NCBI GenBank assembly: GCA_938042245.1
Contig: CALIRO010000062.1
Span: 57,565-121,564 of the forward strand
From: an uncultured Thermoguttaceae bacterium
GTDB lineage: Bacteria; Planctomycetota; Planctomycetia; Pirellulales; Thermoguttaceae
Direction: 5' to 3'
DNA: 64,000 nt
Part shown: positions 44,251 to 53,820 of the stretch, one piece after another
Position numbering within the stretch: the first letter of the stretch is position 1
How the letters are laid out: every line of letters begins with the position of its first letter
Position numbers and translations under genes: made by a program
The notes under the pieces: model-generated
The model's input: only the letters and a program-made list of their open reading frames with translations
What the model was told of the DNA's origin: nothing
Databases searched by the model: none

Positions 44251-47013
44251 TTGCCCATCCGAATTCATGCTCTAGCAAAAGAGCTTCAGGTGGAAATCAA
44301 AACGATCTTTGATGCCTGTCAGAAGGCAGGCATCCAGGTGAAGGGTTCGTCTGGTCTAGCCAGTCTAAACGACGAGGAAGTCAGTAAAGTTAAGGCGATC
44401 CTAGCTGGGCAGAGCCGAGCCGTCGGGGCCAAGGCGGCAGGGCCTCTCGGGGCTGTCAAAGCAGCGGCGGTGGCTGCTCCGGTCCGGCGGGAAGATTATA
44501 TAGCCCCATCGGGAGTCACAGCGGGAAAAGTCCCGGTATTGCCCACCAAACCTGGCCGACCTCCTAGCCCCAAAAAACCAGCGCCTCCTGAGCCTCCCGC
44601 TCCAGAAACAGTGGCTCCGGAAAAACTCGAACCGGCTAAACCACCCCAGAAACCCCCGGAAAAGCCGGAAAAAATCGAAAGACCCGAAAAAGCGGACAGA
44701 CCGGAAAAACCCGAAAGACCGGAAAAGCCAGTGCCGGTGATCAAACTGGCCCCAATGCCTACGCCGCCGCCAGCCCCTGTGGCAGCCAAACCGGAAGAAC
44801 CCCCGCCGCAAAAACCGGACCTACGCCTTCCGCCAGATGTAATTCGTGCCAGTAAATTAGGGGCTCCGGTTCCTTCGCTGCTCAAAGAGAAAGAGAAAGA
44901 AGCCAAAGAAAAAAAGGAGAAAGAAACTGCCCCCAAACCTACCGTTGCGGCGGCGGGGCCTACGAAACCGAGTGTTTGGCCGGAAGAAAAACTTCCCCCT
45001 GGGGAGCGAAAAGGCCAGCGGCCGAAACGGCCTGCCAAAACCGGCCTGGTGGAAGAGGAAGAGGAATTCGACATTGGAGTGGCCGGAAAAGCGGAGCGGA
45101 CACTGAAACGTAAACCGCCAGTAAAAGCCCGAAAGCCTAAAGCCGAAGAAGAGGAGGAAGAAACCCTCCCGGTGCCGCAGCGGGCCAAACGTCTTATCCA
45201 CACTGGCCGAGATACCTCCCAACCCCGGAAGCAAAAGATTGTGCTGCAAACTCCTTGCACGGTACGGGACTTTTCGGAAGCCGTTGGGGTGCCGGCGCGG
45301 ATCATTCAAAAGAAACTCTTGGAGATGGGGCAGTTGGCGACTCTAAATACGCTGCTGGAGCAGGAGACGTGCGAACTGTTGGTTTTGGAGCTTGCCTTGA
45401 ATGTGGATATACGTCCTCCTGAGCGCTTGGAGGAGAAAGTCCTTCGGGAGTTGGAGCAGACGCCGGATGATCCTGCCCAACTGCGTCCTCGACCGCCTGT
45501 GGTTACTTTTCTGGGTCATGTGGATCACGGGAAAACCTCGCTATTGGACCGGATTTTGGGACTTCAGATAGCGGCCTCAGAAAAGGGAGGGATTACCCAA
45601 CAGATCCGGGCGTACCAGATTCAGAAAGATGGACGGAAGATCACATTTGTGGATACTCCGGGCCATGAAGCGTTTACCGCCATGCGAGCCCGAGGGGCCA
45701 ATGTAACCGATATAGCGGTCTTGGTCGTAGCGGCCGACGACGGTCTCATGCCGCAGACGGAAGAGGCCATTAGCCATGCTCGGGCGGCTGGAGTGCCGAT
45801 CATTGTGGCCTTAAACAAGATCGACCTGCCAGTCTCGCGGGCGAAGATGGAACGGATTTATCAGGACCTGGCAGCCAATGGGCTGTTGCCTACTGAATGG
45901 GGCGGCGAAACCGAATTAGTCAAAACCAGTGCCCTGACCGGCGCCGGCATCGATCAGCTCCTGGAGACGATTCTGACGTTGGCGGAACTTCACGACTACA
46001 AAGCCAACCCGAACCGCCCCGCCATCGGAACCTGCTTGGAAGCCGAGCTTCAAGAACATCGAGGCGTGGTAACAAAACTCCTGGTGCAGAATGGGACGCT
46101 TCGGGTGGAAGATGTGGTGGTTTGTGGTATTGCGCACGGCCGGGTCCGGGCCTTGTACGACACTCTGGATCCCTACAAAAAATATGAGGCGGTCGGGCCG
46201 GGCACTCCAGTGCATATGATCGGCCTGGATGTGCCGCCAGCGGCGGGGGACCGATTTTATGTGGTAGCGGATATTGCTCTAGCGCGTCAATTGGCCACCC
46301 AGCGCCAAGAGGCCCTTCGCCAACAAGAATTGGCCGGACTCCGCCCCCGAGTGACCCTGGAAAATTGGAAAACCTTAGTCTCCCAAGAAGGCAAAGCACA
46401 GACGTTGAACTTGATCCTGCGGGCCGATACCCGTGGCTCGATCGAGGCCCTGCGCAAAGAGATCAGCAAACTGGAACATCCCGAAGTGCAGATCAAAATC
46501 TTGCAGGCGATGGTCGGCGGGATTACCGAAGCGGATGTCTATTTGGCCGAGGCCTCCGATGGAATCATCATTGGTTTTAATGTGGCGCCGGATGAATCGG
46601 CCCGTCAACTAGCCGAACAACACGGCGTCCAAATCCGCCGCTATGACATCATCTACCAAGTTACCGAAGACCTCAAAGCCGCCATCGAAGGCATGTTGAC
46701 CCCCATCCAACGAGAAGAAGAACTCGGTCGGGTCTTGGTTAAACAAATCTTCCGGATCAGCCGAGTCGGTACGGTGGCCGGTTGCCAGGTCCTGTCGGGC
46801 ATGGTGGCCCGAGACGCTCGAGTGCGGGTAATCCGCGACAGCCGGGTCATCGGCGACTACCCCATCGAATCCCTCCGCCGAGAAAAAGACGACGTCCGGG
46901 AAGTCCGCACAGGGTTGGAATGCGGCATCAAACTCAAAGGTTTTGAAGACATCAAAGAAGGGGATATCCTAGAGGTATATCGGATCGAGGAAGTGGCACG
47001 AACGCTGGGGTAA
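44251..47013 (+). CDS. infB: Translation initiation factor IF-2
   Basis: The 920-residue GTPase delivers fMet-tRNA to the 30S subunit. The start is a TTG at 44251 supported by AAGGAGG 7 bases before it and by the IF2 N-terminal domain beginning [20 protein letters not shown]. Residues about 90-300 form a Pro/Glu/Lys-rich linker with repeated PEKPE/RPEK units. The G domain has [12 protein letters not shown] (about 423), DTPGHEAF and NKID, followed by the OB, IF2-specific and C-terminal tRNA-binding domains. The order nusA-infB-rbfA is the usual bacterial one. Confidence 0.97.
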   Translation: MPIRIHALAKELQVEIKTIFDACQKAGIQVKGSSGLASLNDEEVSKVKAILAGQSRAVGAKAAGPLGAVKAAAVAAPVRREDYIAPSGVTAGKVPVLPTKPGRPPSPKKPAPPEPPAPETVAPEKLEPAKPPQKPPEKPEKIERPEKADRPEKPERPEKPVPVIKLAPMPTPPPAPVAAKPEEPPPQKPDLRLPPDVIRASKLGAPVPSLLKEKEKEAKEKKEKETAPKPTVAAAGPTKPSVWPEEKLPPGERKGQRPKRPAKTGLVEEEEEFDIGVAGKAERTLKRKPPVKARKPKAEEEEEETLPVPQRAKRLIHTGRDTSQPRKQKIVLQTPCTVRDFSEAVGVPARIIQKKLLEMGQLATLNTLLEQETCELLVLELALNVDIRPPERLEEKVLRELEQTPDDPAQLRPRPPVVTFLGHVDHGKTSLLDRILGLQIAASEKGGITQQIRAYQIQKDGRKITFVDTPGHEAFTAMRARGANVTDIAVLVVAADDGLMPQTEEAISHARAAGVPIIVALNKIDLPVSRAKMERIYQDLAANGLLPTEWGGETELVKTSALTGAGIDQLLETILTLAELHDYKANPNRPAIGTCLEAELQEHRGVVTKLLVQNGTLRVEDVVVCGIAHGRVRALYDTLDPYKKYEAVGPGTPVHMIGLDVPPAAGDRFYVVADIALARQLATQRQEALRQQELAGLRPRVTLENWKTLVSQEGKAQTLNLILRADTRGSIEALRKEISKLEHPEVQIKILQAMVGGITEADVYLAEASDGIIIGFNVAPDESARQLAEQHGVQIRRYDIIYQVTEDLKAAIEGMLTPIQREEELGRVLVKQIFRISRVGTVAGCQVLSGMVARDARVRVIRDSRVIGDYPIESLRREKDDVREVRTGLECGIKLKGFEDIKEGDILEVYRIEEVARTLG

Positions 47014-47073
47014 TCAGGCAACGCACAAACCCCTAAAAAAGCTCCAAAAATCGCAATCCTTCTGCCGAGTACA

Positions 47074-47214
47074 GTACACTTCCTGTTTTTAGGTAGAACC
47101 TCTGCGAGTGTCTCCGCCGCGGAAGCGGCAGGCCAGAGAGCAAAAATCCACCGAAAAACCCGGATTCCTGCTTGCCCAGGAATGTCTAGGGAGTCCGTTC
47201 GGCGGAAGTGTTAC
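47074..47214. repeat. Family 2 inverted element, copy e
   Basis: The right end GTTCGGCGGAAGTGTTAC (47197-47214) and the body AAGCGGCAGGCCAGAG followed by GCAAAAATCCACCGAAAAAC align with copy b at 51853-52009. The left end (GTACACTTCCTG) is decayed. It fills most of the gap between infB and rbfA; the open frame that extends rbfA upstream runs through it. Confidence 0.6.
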
Positions 47215-47275
47215 GAAAAAATCTGCCATCTTCCGGCCGAATAGGGTAAACTGCTTTGTTCAAAGAACAAATCCT

Positions 47276-47749
47276 ATGGATCCTACCCGACGTGCGCAAA
47301 AGTTGGCCAAAATCGTTCGGGAAGTAGTTGGCATGGCGATTCTCCGGGAACTAAAAGACCCCCGGATCCGAAATGCCACCGTTACCTATGTGGAGGTTTC
47401 CACCGATCTGCGAATAGCGAAAGTCCATGTGTCGGTCATGGGGAACCCGACCCAACAACAACGGACCTTGCAAGGGCTGCAAAGTGCGGCCGGTTTTTTG
47501 CAGTCCAAACTCCGCGAACGCGTGGACACCCGCTATATCCCCAAACTCATCTTCCGCTTGGACCAAGGGGTCAAAAACTCCATCGCGGTAGCCCAGATCC
47601 TTAAACAGGTCCTGCCAGCTTCCTCTCCCCCTGGCTCTGAAGCCGAGGAGACCGAACCGAATAGCTCGGAACAGCAACCGCCACAACCTCCAGACCAGGA
47701 CTGCTCGGAACTATCCTGCCCGTCTCCTCCGCCGGACCCTTCTTTGTAG
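47276..47749 (+). CDS. rbfA: Ribosome-binding factor A
   Basis: RbfA helps mature the 30S subunit by binding near helix 1 of 16S rRNA. The ATG at 47276 starts the conserved sequence MDPTRRAQKLAKIVREVVG and gives 157 residues; a longer frame from 47108 would translate a family 2 repeat and is rejected. Core signs are LKDPRIRNATVTYVEVSTDL, KVHVSVMGNP and RYIPKLIFRLDQGVKNS. The Pro/Glu/Ser-rich tail of about 40 residues is longer than usual and probably disordered. No strong ribosome-binding site is visible. Confidence 0.93.
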   Translation: MDPTRRAQKLAKIVREVVGMAILRELKDPRIRNATVTYVEVSTDLRIAKVHVSVMGNPTQQQRTLQGLQSAAGFLQSKLRERVDTRYIPKLIFRLDQGVKNSIAVAQILKQVLPASSPPGSEAEETEPNSSEQQPPQPPDQDCSELSCPSPPPDPSL

Positions 47750-47895
47750 GAAGTTCCTAAGATGCTCCGGAGTTCCTGGTGGGCTGTAAGGGGGAACGAA
47801 CCCCCTTTCGGAAACCTCCTGCCTACGCAGACTCCCCCTGTGGAGCCGGGCAAACCGAATACCCGCTTTCCAATTTCTTTTTCGTGAGGTTTGCG

Positions 47896-49011
47896 ATGAG
47901 TACGTCCCATCGAGCTGCTCAATTCGAAAAACTGTTCAAAATCCTTCGAAAATATTATCAACCGATCTTTCCGGATCCGAATCAGCCCGTGTTGGACCAT
48001 CTGCTGCGGGCTTGTTGCTTGGAGAATGCCAGTTACCAAGCAGCCGACACAGCCCTGGCCGCCTTATTCCACGAATTTTTCGACCTGAATGAAATCCGCG
48101 TAAGTACGGTTCGGGAGTTGGCCGAGGTAATGGCCTGTTTGCCCGATCCGACCGCTGCCGCCCAACGCATCAAACGAATCCTCCAGCATGTCTTTGAAGA
48201 AAGTTACACCTTCAGCCTGGAAGAACTCCGAAAAGGCACCTTAGGGTCCGCTATCGAGCGGCTTCAGAAAATCGACGGAGTAACCCCCTTTGCCGTGGCT
48301 TATGTGGTTCAATCCGCCTTAGGCGGCCATGCTATCCCAATCGACTCGGGCACGATGGAGGTGCTGAAAATCTTGGGATTGGTTACCGACAAAGATGTAG
48401 CTGCTTGGCAGGTGCCTGGGCTGGAAAGGGCAATCCCGAAAAGTAAAGGGATCGAATTCGGCTCGGTGTTGCACCAATTTGGGGCCGACTTTACGGCCAA
48501 TCCGTTTAACCCGAAGGTGCATGAGATTTTGTTGGCCGTCCAGCCGGAAGCAAAAGATCGGTTGCCCAAGCGCCGGTCTCCTCCCCCTCCAGTGGGGGTA
48601 GATTTGTCCCCGAGGGGGCCTGCTGCCTCCCCTGCATCTACGGAAACTTCCGGAGCTTCCCCAACCGCTCCGCCTCCTTCTGCATCTAGCCAGCCCGTTG
48701 CAGCAGCCTCTGCGCAGAAACCCCGCAAAACTCGGGGAAGAAAAAAGAAAACACCCCAAGGCAATCCTCCTTCGAGCATGCCTACCCCTTCTGGCCTGGA
48801 GGCGTCAGAAGCGCACCGCTCTTCGTCCGAGGGGAGAGAAGGAGAAAAAAGCATCCCTTCTGGGGAGATTCCAGCCCCTCCTGGTAAAGAACTTCTGGAG
48901 GATAGGTTTGGGGCATCTAGTACCTCAGATATGGGGCAAGATGCCCCCCTATCATGGAAATCTAAACATCCTCCCTCTTCCAGTAAACTCTCAAAAAAGA
49001 AACCTCGGTAA
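47896..49011 (+). CDS. HhH-GPD (endonuclease III-like) protein with basic low-complexity tail
   Basis: The 371-residue protein from the ATG at 47896 has an N-terminal helical domain of the endonuclease III/HhH-GPD type at about 20-220. LQKIDGVTPFAVAYVVQSAL corresponds to the helix-hairpin-helix, and IPIDSGTMEVLKILGL to the strand carrying the catalytic Asp in EndoIII (PVDTHV..R). The Lys of the family's GVGRKTA motif is replaced (GVTPFA), and no Fe-S cysteines are seen at the C-terminus. The last 150 residues are Pro/Ser/Lys-rich. A DNA-binding or monofunctional glycosylase-like role is possible; lyase activity is unlikely. It follows rbfA by 146 bases. Confidence 0.7.
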   Translation: MSTSHRAAQFEKLFKILRKYYQPIFPDPNQPVLDHLLRACCLENASYQAADTALAALFHEFFDLNEIRVSTVRELAEVMACLPDPTAAAQRIKRILQHVFEESYTFSLEELRKGTLGSAIERLQKIDGVTPFAVAYVVQSALGGHAIPIDSGTMEVLKILGLVTDKDVAAWQVPGLERAIPKSKGIEFGSVLHQFGADFTANPFNPKVHEILLAVQPEAKDRLPKRRSPPPPVGVDLSPRGPAASPASTETSGASPTAPPPSASSQPVAAASAQKPRKTRGRKKKTPQGNPPSSMPTPSGLEASEAHRSSSEGREGEKSIPSGEIPAPPGKELLEDRFGASSTSDMGQDAPLSWKSKHPPSSSKLSKKKPR

Positions 49012-49496
49012 AGGGGAAACTTCCTCCGAATGCCATTTGTGGGTTACTTAAAGTACACCAAAAGTGGGGTTTTGGATCCTCTGCAGCTCGAGGTTAGCAC
49101 AATCAAGCATTTCTGGAGAGCTTATCCACGCCCATTCTCACCGACTGGTAAGCCTGCCTGTGGGAGGGGCCTCATCCGCTTCCATCAGGTAGGAGATCGG
49201 GGGTGGACTCAACTGATTTGCCCTTTTTGGGTGGGAGAACTTTATCCAGTTTCCCTTTCAGGCAAAAATAAAATAATAGAAGTACCAGTTCAGCCGAATG
49301 GCCTACCAAGGCGTTCCTCCGAAAGCAGCAACCCCGTTGTTTGGCTAGTGGATTTGCTCCGGATTGCCGTTTGGGCGGGAATACCCCCCCAAAGGCTTTC
49401 GGGGGATCAACCGGGCAGCTTCTTCATTCGGCGGAACTGGTGCCCATAGAGCTGGAACACGCAGGGAGTCGAATCTCCTGGCAGGAGTTTTTTCTT
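49012..49496. other. Intergenic region upstream of yebC
   Basis: The 485-base gap contains the complete family 2 copy c at 49282-49443. Before that I recognise nothing. The yebC ribosome-binding site CAGGAG lies 10 bases before its ATG. Confidence 0.45.
49282..49443. repeat. Family 2 inverted element, copy c
   Basis: The left end GTACCAGTTCAGCCGAAT and the reverse complement of the right end, GCACCAGTTCCGCCGAAT, agree at 16 of 18 bases, the best-matched pair of ends in the window. The centre reads GGGCGGGAATACCCCCCC. No coding capacity of its own. It lies about 50 bases upstream of the yebC start. Confidence 0.8.
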
Positions 49497-50261
49497 ATGG
49501 CAGGTCATTCTCATTGGGCCAGTATCAAACACAAAAAAGCTCTTGTGGATGCCAAACGAGGCAAACTCTGGAGCAAGCTTACCAAGGCGATCATCGTGGC
49601 AGCACGTCTAGGAGGGGGGGATCCGGATATGAATCCCCGCCTTCGGGATGCCATCGATGATGCCAAATCCGCCGGAATGCCCAAAGAAAATATCCTCCGG
49701 GCCATCAAACGCGGCACCGGCGAACTGGAAGGCGAAGGAAACCTCGAATCAGTGGTGTACGAAGGCTATGGGCCGGGCGGAGTGGCTGTGCTGTGTGAAG
49801 TGCTCACCGATAACCGGAATCGTACCGCCCCAGAAATCCGCAAAATCTTCGAACTCAGCGACGGCAAACTCGGGCAATCTGGCAGCGTAGCCTGGATGTT
49901 CGAAAGCAAAGGCCTCTTTTGGATCGCCCAGCAGAAGGCCCAAGAAGACACGTTGATGGAAATTGCCCTGGAGGCCGGCGCCGACGATGTGCGTCGAGAG
50001 GGCGACAAATTCTGTATTGTCTGTGAGCCGAGTCTGTTCCGCACTGTGCGGGATAAACTTCAAGCTGCCGGCATCGAAGTAGAATCCCAAAAAGTCACCC
50101 TCATGCCCAAAACCACTCTCGATATTACCGATCCCGACCTGGCTCGAAAAGTGCTTAAACTGATGGACCGGCTCGACGACCATGACGACGTGCAGAACGT
50201 GGCCAGCAACTTCAATATCCCGGAGGAAATCATGGCCCAATTGGCCAAAGAGTCGGAGTAG
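49497..50261 (+). CDS. yebC: YebC/PmpR (TACO1) family protein
   Basis: The 254-residue product starts at ATG 49497 with the conserved MAGHSHWASIKHKKALVDAK, and continues GGDPDMNPRLRDAIDDAKSA, YEGYGPGGVAVLCEVLTDN and NRTAPEIRKIF. The family is annotated as DNA-binding transcriptional regulators; recent work ties bacterial members and mitochondrial TACO1 to translation of proline-rich stretches. Its position behind nusA, infB and rbfA fits a translation role. The longer open frame upstream runs through a family 2 repeat and is rejected. Confidence 0.95.
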   Translation: MAGHSHWASIKHKKALVDAKRGKLWSKLTKAIIVAARLGGGDPDMNPRLRDAIDDAKSAGMPKENILRAIKRGTGELEGEGNLESVVYEGYGPGGVAVLCEVLTDNRNRTAPEIRKIFELSDGKLGQSGSVAWMFESKGLFWIAQQKAQEDTLMEIALEAGADDVRREGDKFCIVCEPSLFRTVRDKLQAAGIEVESQKVTLMPKTTLDITDPDLARKVLKLMDRLDDHDDVQNVASNFNIPEEIMAQLAKESE

Positions 50262-50282
50262 GTTTTCCCCATCCTACCCTCT

Positions 50283-50314
50283 AGGCCTCTGCCGCTGTCG
50301 GTAGCGAGGGGCCT
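50283..50314. terminator. Hairpin between convergent yebC and DUF1570 genes
   Basis: AGGCC ... GGCCT and, nested within, CTGCC ... GGTAG can pair around the loop GCTGTC. The hairpin fills the 54-base gap between two convergent genes and could stop transcription from both sides. No clear U-run follows on either strand, so this is tentative. Confidence 0.4.
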
Positions 50315-50315
50315 T

Positions 50316-51467
50316 CTATTGCAGTTTTGTCATAAATCGCAAAAACTCGGTATCCAAGGCGTGCAGGTCCTGGCCAAAGGTCGATTGAAATTCCTGCAGC
50401 CGCCTCTGCGGCGAGTCCCACACTAACGGCTTTTTGCGGCTTATCTGCTGCAGATATTTCACATATTCCTTTGGCCGCTGCTTGAGCAAAAAATACGTTA
50501 GCGCCCACGCCTCGGCATAGGCATCCAGGCCTGTCTGCGGATGGCGAAACCGATCGTCCTTTTCGATAAGGCTGCGGAGGGAATCAGGAGGCCGGTTCTT
50601 CAAATAGGTATAAAATTGTGCCAGTCTCGGCCGGTTGATCGCCCCAATGCTTCGCCAGCCCTTGGTGCTGGTAAGATCGGGCGTCTCAAAATAGATGGCA
50701 ATTCCTTCACTGACCCATAACGGGCAATCGCTCAGCCGCTGATGCAGCCCACAATTGAAAGCCATTTGGTGAGTCGCTTCGTGGATGATGGTGGCCACCG
50801 TGCGCTCCGCCTCCGGACGGGCCAGGAGCTGGTTAATTTGGCTAGCTCCCAGTCGGGCGCCAGTGGCCCCCGCACTGGCAAACTGCTCTAGCCCGGTTAG
50901 ATCATACATCGTCATCCGATTGGTCATTAAACTATAGTAGGCTACGATCGACGGCGCCGCCTCGCCCAATTCGGGCCGGGAAAACTCCTCGTAACTTTTC
51001 CGCTCCGCAAACACTATAGCCACCAGCGGAAACTCCGGCTTCGCCACCGCCAGACCACGCCGCTGCCAATAATTCAAAAAGCCCGAAAAAAGCCGTTCCA
51101 ACAACGCCCCACACCATTGGGCGTAGGGTTTGGACGTGTTGTAAAAGACCAGATAATTGGCCGTCTCATGCACCTGAAATCCACCTGGCAGCACCCGAAG
51201 CAGTTGACTGGCCATTTCTTCCCGGCTTAACGGGCTAAACGGCCTGTCGTCTTGAACGGTTTTCATCTGTTCGGTTGGCTGGATAGCCCAAAGAACCCCA
51301 TCCCGGCCTAACAACAGCAGCCCCCCATCTTGGGCCGTTACCAGGATCCGGCCGATAACCGTATGCTCCTGATCCTGCCGGCGGAAAACGACCGTATCCA
51401 AGCCATAGGCGCCCAAAGGGGCTAACCCCACTACCAGTCCCAGCACTACCCCCATCCCCTTGCCCAT
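50316..51467 (-). CDS. DUF1570 putative secreted metallopeptidase (copy 2)
   Basis: The 383-residue product from the ATG at 51467 begins with a signal peptide (MGKGMGVVLGLVVGLAPLGAYG). The zinc motif TIIHEATHQMAFN lies near residue 221, with PLWVSEGIAIYFETPD about 25 residues later supplying the probable third ligand. LVFYNTSKPYAQWCGALLER is a typical DUF1570 upstream segment. It is shorter than the paralogue at 30975-32492 and lacks that protein's long N-terminal region. Predicted extracytoplasmic zinc peptidase; substrate unknown. The upstream longer frame lacks a signal peptide and is not preferred. Confidence 0.83.
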   Translation of the reverse strand: MGKGMGVVLGLVVGLAPLGAYGLDTVVFRRQDQEHTVIGRILVTAQDGGLLLLGRDGVLWAIQPTEQMKTVQDDRPFSPLSREEMASQLLRVLPGGFQVHETANYLVFYNTSKPYAQWCGALLERLFSGFLNYWQRRGLAVAKPEFPLVAIVFAERKSYEEFSRPELGEAAPSIVAYYSLMTNRMTMYDLTGLEQFASAGATGARLGASQINQLLARPEAERTVATIIHEATHQMAFNCGLHQRLSDCPLWVSEGIAIYFETPDLTSTKGWRSIGAINRPRLAQFYTYLKNRPPDSLRSLIEKDDRFRHPQTGLDAYAEAWALTYFLLKQRPKEYVKYLQQISRKKPLVWDSPQRRLQEFQSTFGQDLHALDTEFLRFMTKLQ

Positions 51468-52224
51468 TGTCCTAGTCCCCTTGGCTAACCGCCACCCGCT
51501 CCCAGGACTCCATTTCCCTTGATCTTCTTTTTCCCAGACCGAAGACCTCTCCCCACCGAAGGGATCAAAAAACACTAGACGGAACAGATATATCCACAAA
51601 ACTTATTTTCATATAATCGAAGCCACCGGAATTGAGCCTCTAATAAGTCCCGGCGGCCCCGGATGCCAAACCCCTCTCTGTAAGAGCCTCTTTTTATTCT
51701 AGCCCATCGGTTCCCAGAAACCAAATCCTTTCCTTTGCGGCCAGCCAGTTCCCGATCGACTTTTGCCAATGTGGAGGCCGCCCCTTCCTAGAAACTCTCC
51801 GAAGCCACTGGAATGATGGGGGGTAACTGGAAACATGGGGAGAGAAGGTTATGGAACAGTTGAGCCGAAGAACTCTCCCGCCTTTTCCGAGGAAAGTCCT
51901 ATGCTCTCATTGCCGCACAAGCGGGAATCCAGAGCTCAAAAATCCGTCGAAAAACTGCACTGCTGTTTTCGCAGCAATGACAGGTTGCATCATTCGGCTG
52001 AAATGTTACAGAGTTATATGAATAAAAGTTCTCTATATAACTATTGGAAACAAAAGGAGTTACAAAAATGGCAAAAGCCCAGCGACGCAAGCATAGATTC
52101 TCCCTGTTTTGGAGAGTAGCTGGCGGGAGGCCCTGCATAAAGGAACTGCCAGAAATCTCCGCCGAGAAATGCTCAAAGGGAGATTTTTTTCAAAAATAAA
52201 GGGGGGATTTTCCATCAGAGGAGC
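51468..52224. other. Intergenic region with family 2 element
   Basis: The 757-base gap contains the family 2 copy b (51853-52009). The remainder, including a G/A-rich tract near 52180-52210, shows nothing I recognise. A GAGGAAAGTCC string at 51889-51899 recalls RNase P RNA but lies inside the repeat and has no partner sequences. Confidence 0.45.
51853..52009. repeat. Family 2 inverted element, copy b
   Basis: Left end GGAACAGTTGAGCCGAAG and right end ATTCGGCTGAAATGTTAC form imperfect inverted repeats. The right half (AAGCGGGAATCCAGAG, then AAAAATCCGTCGAAAAAC) aligns with copies a (reversed) and e. About 157 bp; no protein. Confidence 0.75.
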
Positions 52225-53085
52225 TTACGATTGCTTTTTTCCCAACGCCCCCTCGATCATCCCCAAGATGGCTTCTCGAGTCCTCCTCGGTAGCACAGGC
52301 CAACTATCTAGGACCCGACGAAGCTGCAGATCCAAACCGGCTCGATCCGAAGTCCTAGAATGCTTCTGTCGGCCAGAATGGGGGCTGCTGAGTTCCTCGC
52401 TCCCTATGGGCAACCTGGGCGGCGAGGGCGACGGCGGCTCGATCGGCGCAAGCTCTAAAGGCCCCCGCCGATCTACCCCAGGACCCCGACCTGGTTTCGA
52501 TTGCTCCACGGCCCATACCAGTGTTTCTAACCATCGTTGCTCATCGGCAGGCGAATCTTCCAAGCTGGGTCTAGCCACCGGCATCTCCACCCCGCAGCCA
52601 GTGGTCTGCCTAGCAGATTCCTTGTTCCAACTTCCCCTATTTGCTTCCTGCAGACAGGCTATCAGCTCTCCGGCCGGAATGGCTCTTTTGTCCGAACCAG
52701 AGCAGTTCCTGGAGACGTTTTCACCCCCCTCAGCCTGCAGCGAGGTCTGAGTCGGCTTAACAATAGCAGGACCGGGAGATTGTCGAGCGGAATGCCGACC
52801 GGATGACCCACGGTTCGGGGAGGTTGGGGGGCAAATCATACGGGGCGGAGGGGGCAATTCCAAGGAGCGTTCTTCAGAACGCTGGGGGGAATTGCTACCC
52901 ACTTCAGAGGGGTATGCTCCGCCTAGAGGGTGGAACACGGCTGCTTGGGCCCGGGAACCATCTTCCTGCAGCACATTGGAGGAAGGGGCTTGGCCAAGCA
53001 GAGGACGGAGGGTCTGGGTGGTTCCTAAAACGGGGACCTCCCCTTCCGTCTGAAGCCAGCGGATAGGTATGGTCGAGGGACTCAT
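52225..53085 (-). CDS. Hypothetical low-complexity protein
   Basis: This open frame of about 286 residues (ATG at 53085; a TTG at 53106 is also in frame) has no family I recognise. It is rich in Pro, Ser, Glu and Arg, with two short better-ordered parts: RWLETLVWAVEQSKPG near the middle-end and a C-terminal helix (LDLQLRRVLDSWPVLPRRTR). It follows, in the same direction and 90 bases downstream, the 110-residue gene, so the pair may form an operon. The lack of a ribosome-binding site leaves some doubt that it is real, but no better frame covers the region. Confidence 0.4.
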   Translation of the reverse strand: MSPSTIPIRWLQTEGEVPVLGTTQTLRPLLGQAPSSNVLQEDGSRAQAAVFHPLGGAYPSEVGSNSPQRSEERSLELPPPPRMICPPTSPNRGSSGRHSARQSPGPAIVKPTQTSLQAEGGENVSRNCSGSDKRAIPAGELIACLQEANRGSWNKESARQTTGCGVEMPVARPSLEDSPADEQRWLETLVWAVEQSKPGRGPGVDRRGPLELAPIEPPSPSPPRLPIGSEELSSPHSGRQKHSRTSDRAGLDLQLRRVLDSWPVLPRRTREAILGMIEGALGKKQS

Positions 53086-53175
53086 AAACCATTTATGGGC
53101 CTGCAATGGTAGACCATGTGAGCCTTTTTACGCCCTGCCTCCGGACTGGGAGGGATGGGTGGTAAGCCCGGAGGG

Positions 53176-53508
53176 TTAGGCGGCTTCGGCAGAGGATTTC
53201 ATTTCGGTCCAAGTTCGCTTGTATTGGAGGGCCTCCAGAAGTTCGACCAGAGTGAGTGTCTTGTTGTCTAGCTCTAGGGGGATTTCCATGCCTGGGTCGC
53301 AGACCAGATCCACGGTCCCATCTTCGCCAATCAGATGGTCGAATTCCCGCAGCAGGCCATCTTGAACTGCCTGACGGACTAAATGTCCCCGGGTGGCGGG
53401 TATTTCGTGGGCTCGTTCGCCCAGGCTGTCGGCCGCCCGTTTGGCTAACGCTGGAAGATATTCACTGGGAATTTCTACGATCTTGGGCACATAGACTTTT
53501 ACTTGCAT
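53176..53508 (-). CDS. Conserved-looking hypothetical protein, 110 residues
   Basis: I start this at the ATG at 53508, preceded by GGAGGAGACAAGCCA. The product begins MQVKVYVPKIVEIPSEYLPA and carries an acidic middle (HLIGEDGTVDLVCDPGMEIP) and a C-terminal helix (TLTLVELLEALQYKRTW). I do not recognise the family. The strong ribosome-binding site and the compact, unbiased sequence argue for a real cytoplasmic protein. It probably shares a transcript with the low-complexity gene downstream. Confidence 0.6.
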   Translation of the reverse strand: MQVKVYVPKIVEIPSEYLPALAKRAADSLGERAHEIPATRGHLVRQAVQDGLLREFDHLIGEDGTVDLVCDPGMEIPLELDNKTLTLVELLEALQYKRTWTEMKSSAEAA

Positions 53509-53820
53509 TGGCTTGTCTCCTCCGTGAGAACAATCTAAGGCCCCCTGTGGAGGGAGCCTTGCCATTCATCCCCCCGATTTTCCCAGAGATGGGTTTGGTC
53601 TCTCAATCGGTTATCGGCTGAGAAGTTCTGCCGATTGTAAGGATTTTTGGGAATTTGCGAGCAGTGCAGAGGGATAGTCTCCCCCGCAAAGAGGGCTAGA
53701 AAGCCATCCAAAGGATTGCTCAGAGTAGTTTACCCCTCGGCAACAAAGAGGAGGAAACAGCGGAGAGAAGATTATGGAAGTATTTACTCCCAAATAATAG
53801 AATTTTCCGAAGAAAAAATC
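53509..53820. other. Gap between lysA and the 110-residue gene
   Basis: These 312 bases contain an ATCGGCTGAGAAGTTCTGCC string near 53619 that recalls a family 2 right end, but no partner end is apparent. Otherwise nothing recognised; a promoter for the downstream minus-strand pair is expected. Confidence 0.35.

Noticed and set aside
49465..49490. GGGAGTCGAATCTCC resembling a tRNA T-arm
   Set aside because: No acceptor, D or anticodon arms can be formed around it, and it directly precedes the yebC ribosome-binding site.
51889..51899. GAGGAAAGTCC, the hallmark string of RNase P RNA
   Set aside because: It lies within a family 2 repeat and none of the other conserved RNase P segments follow.
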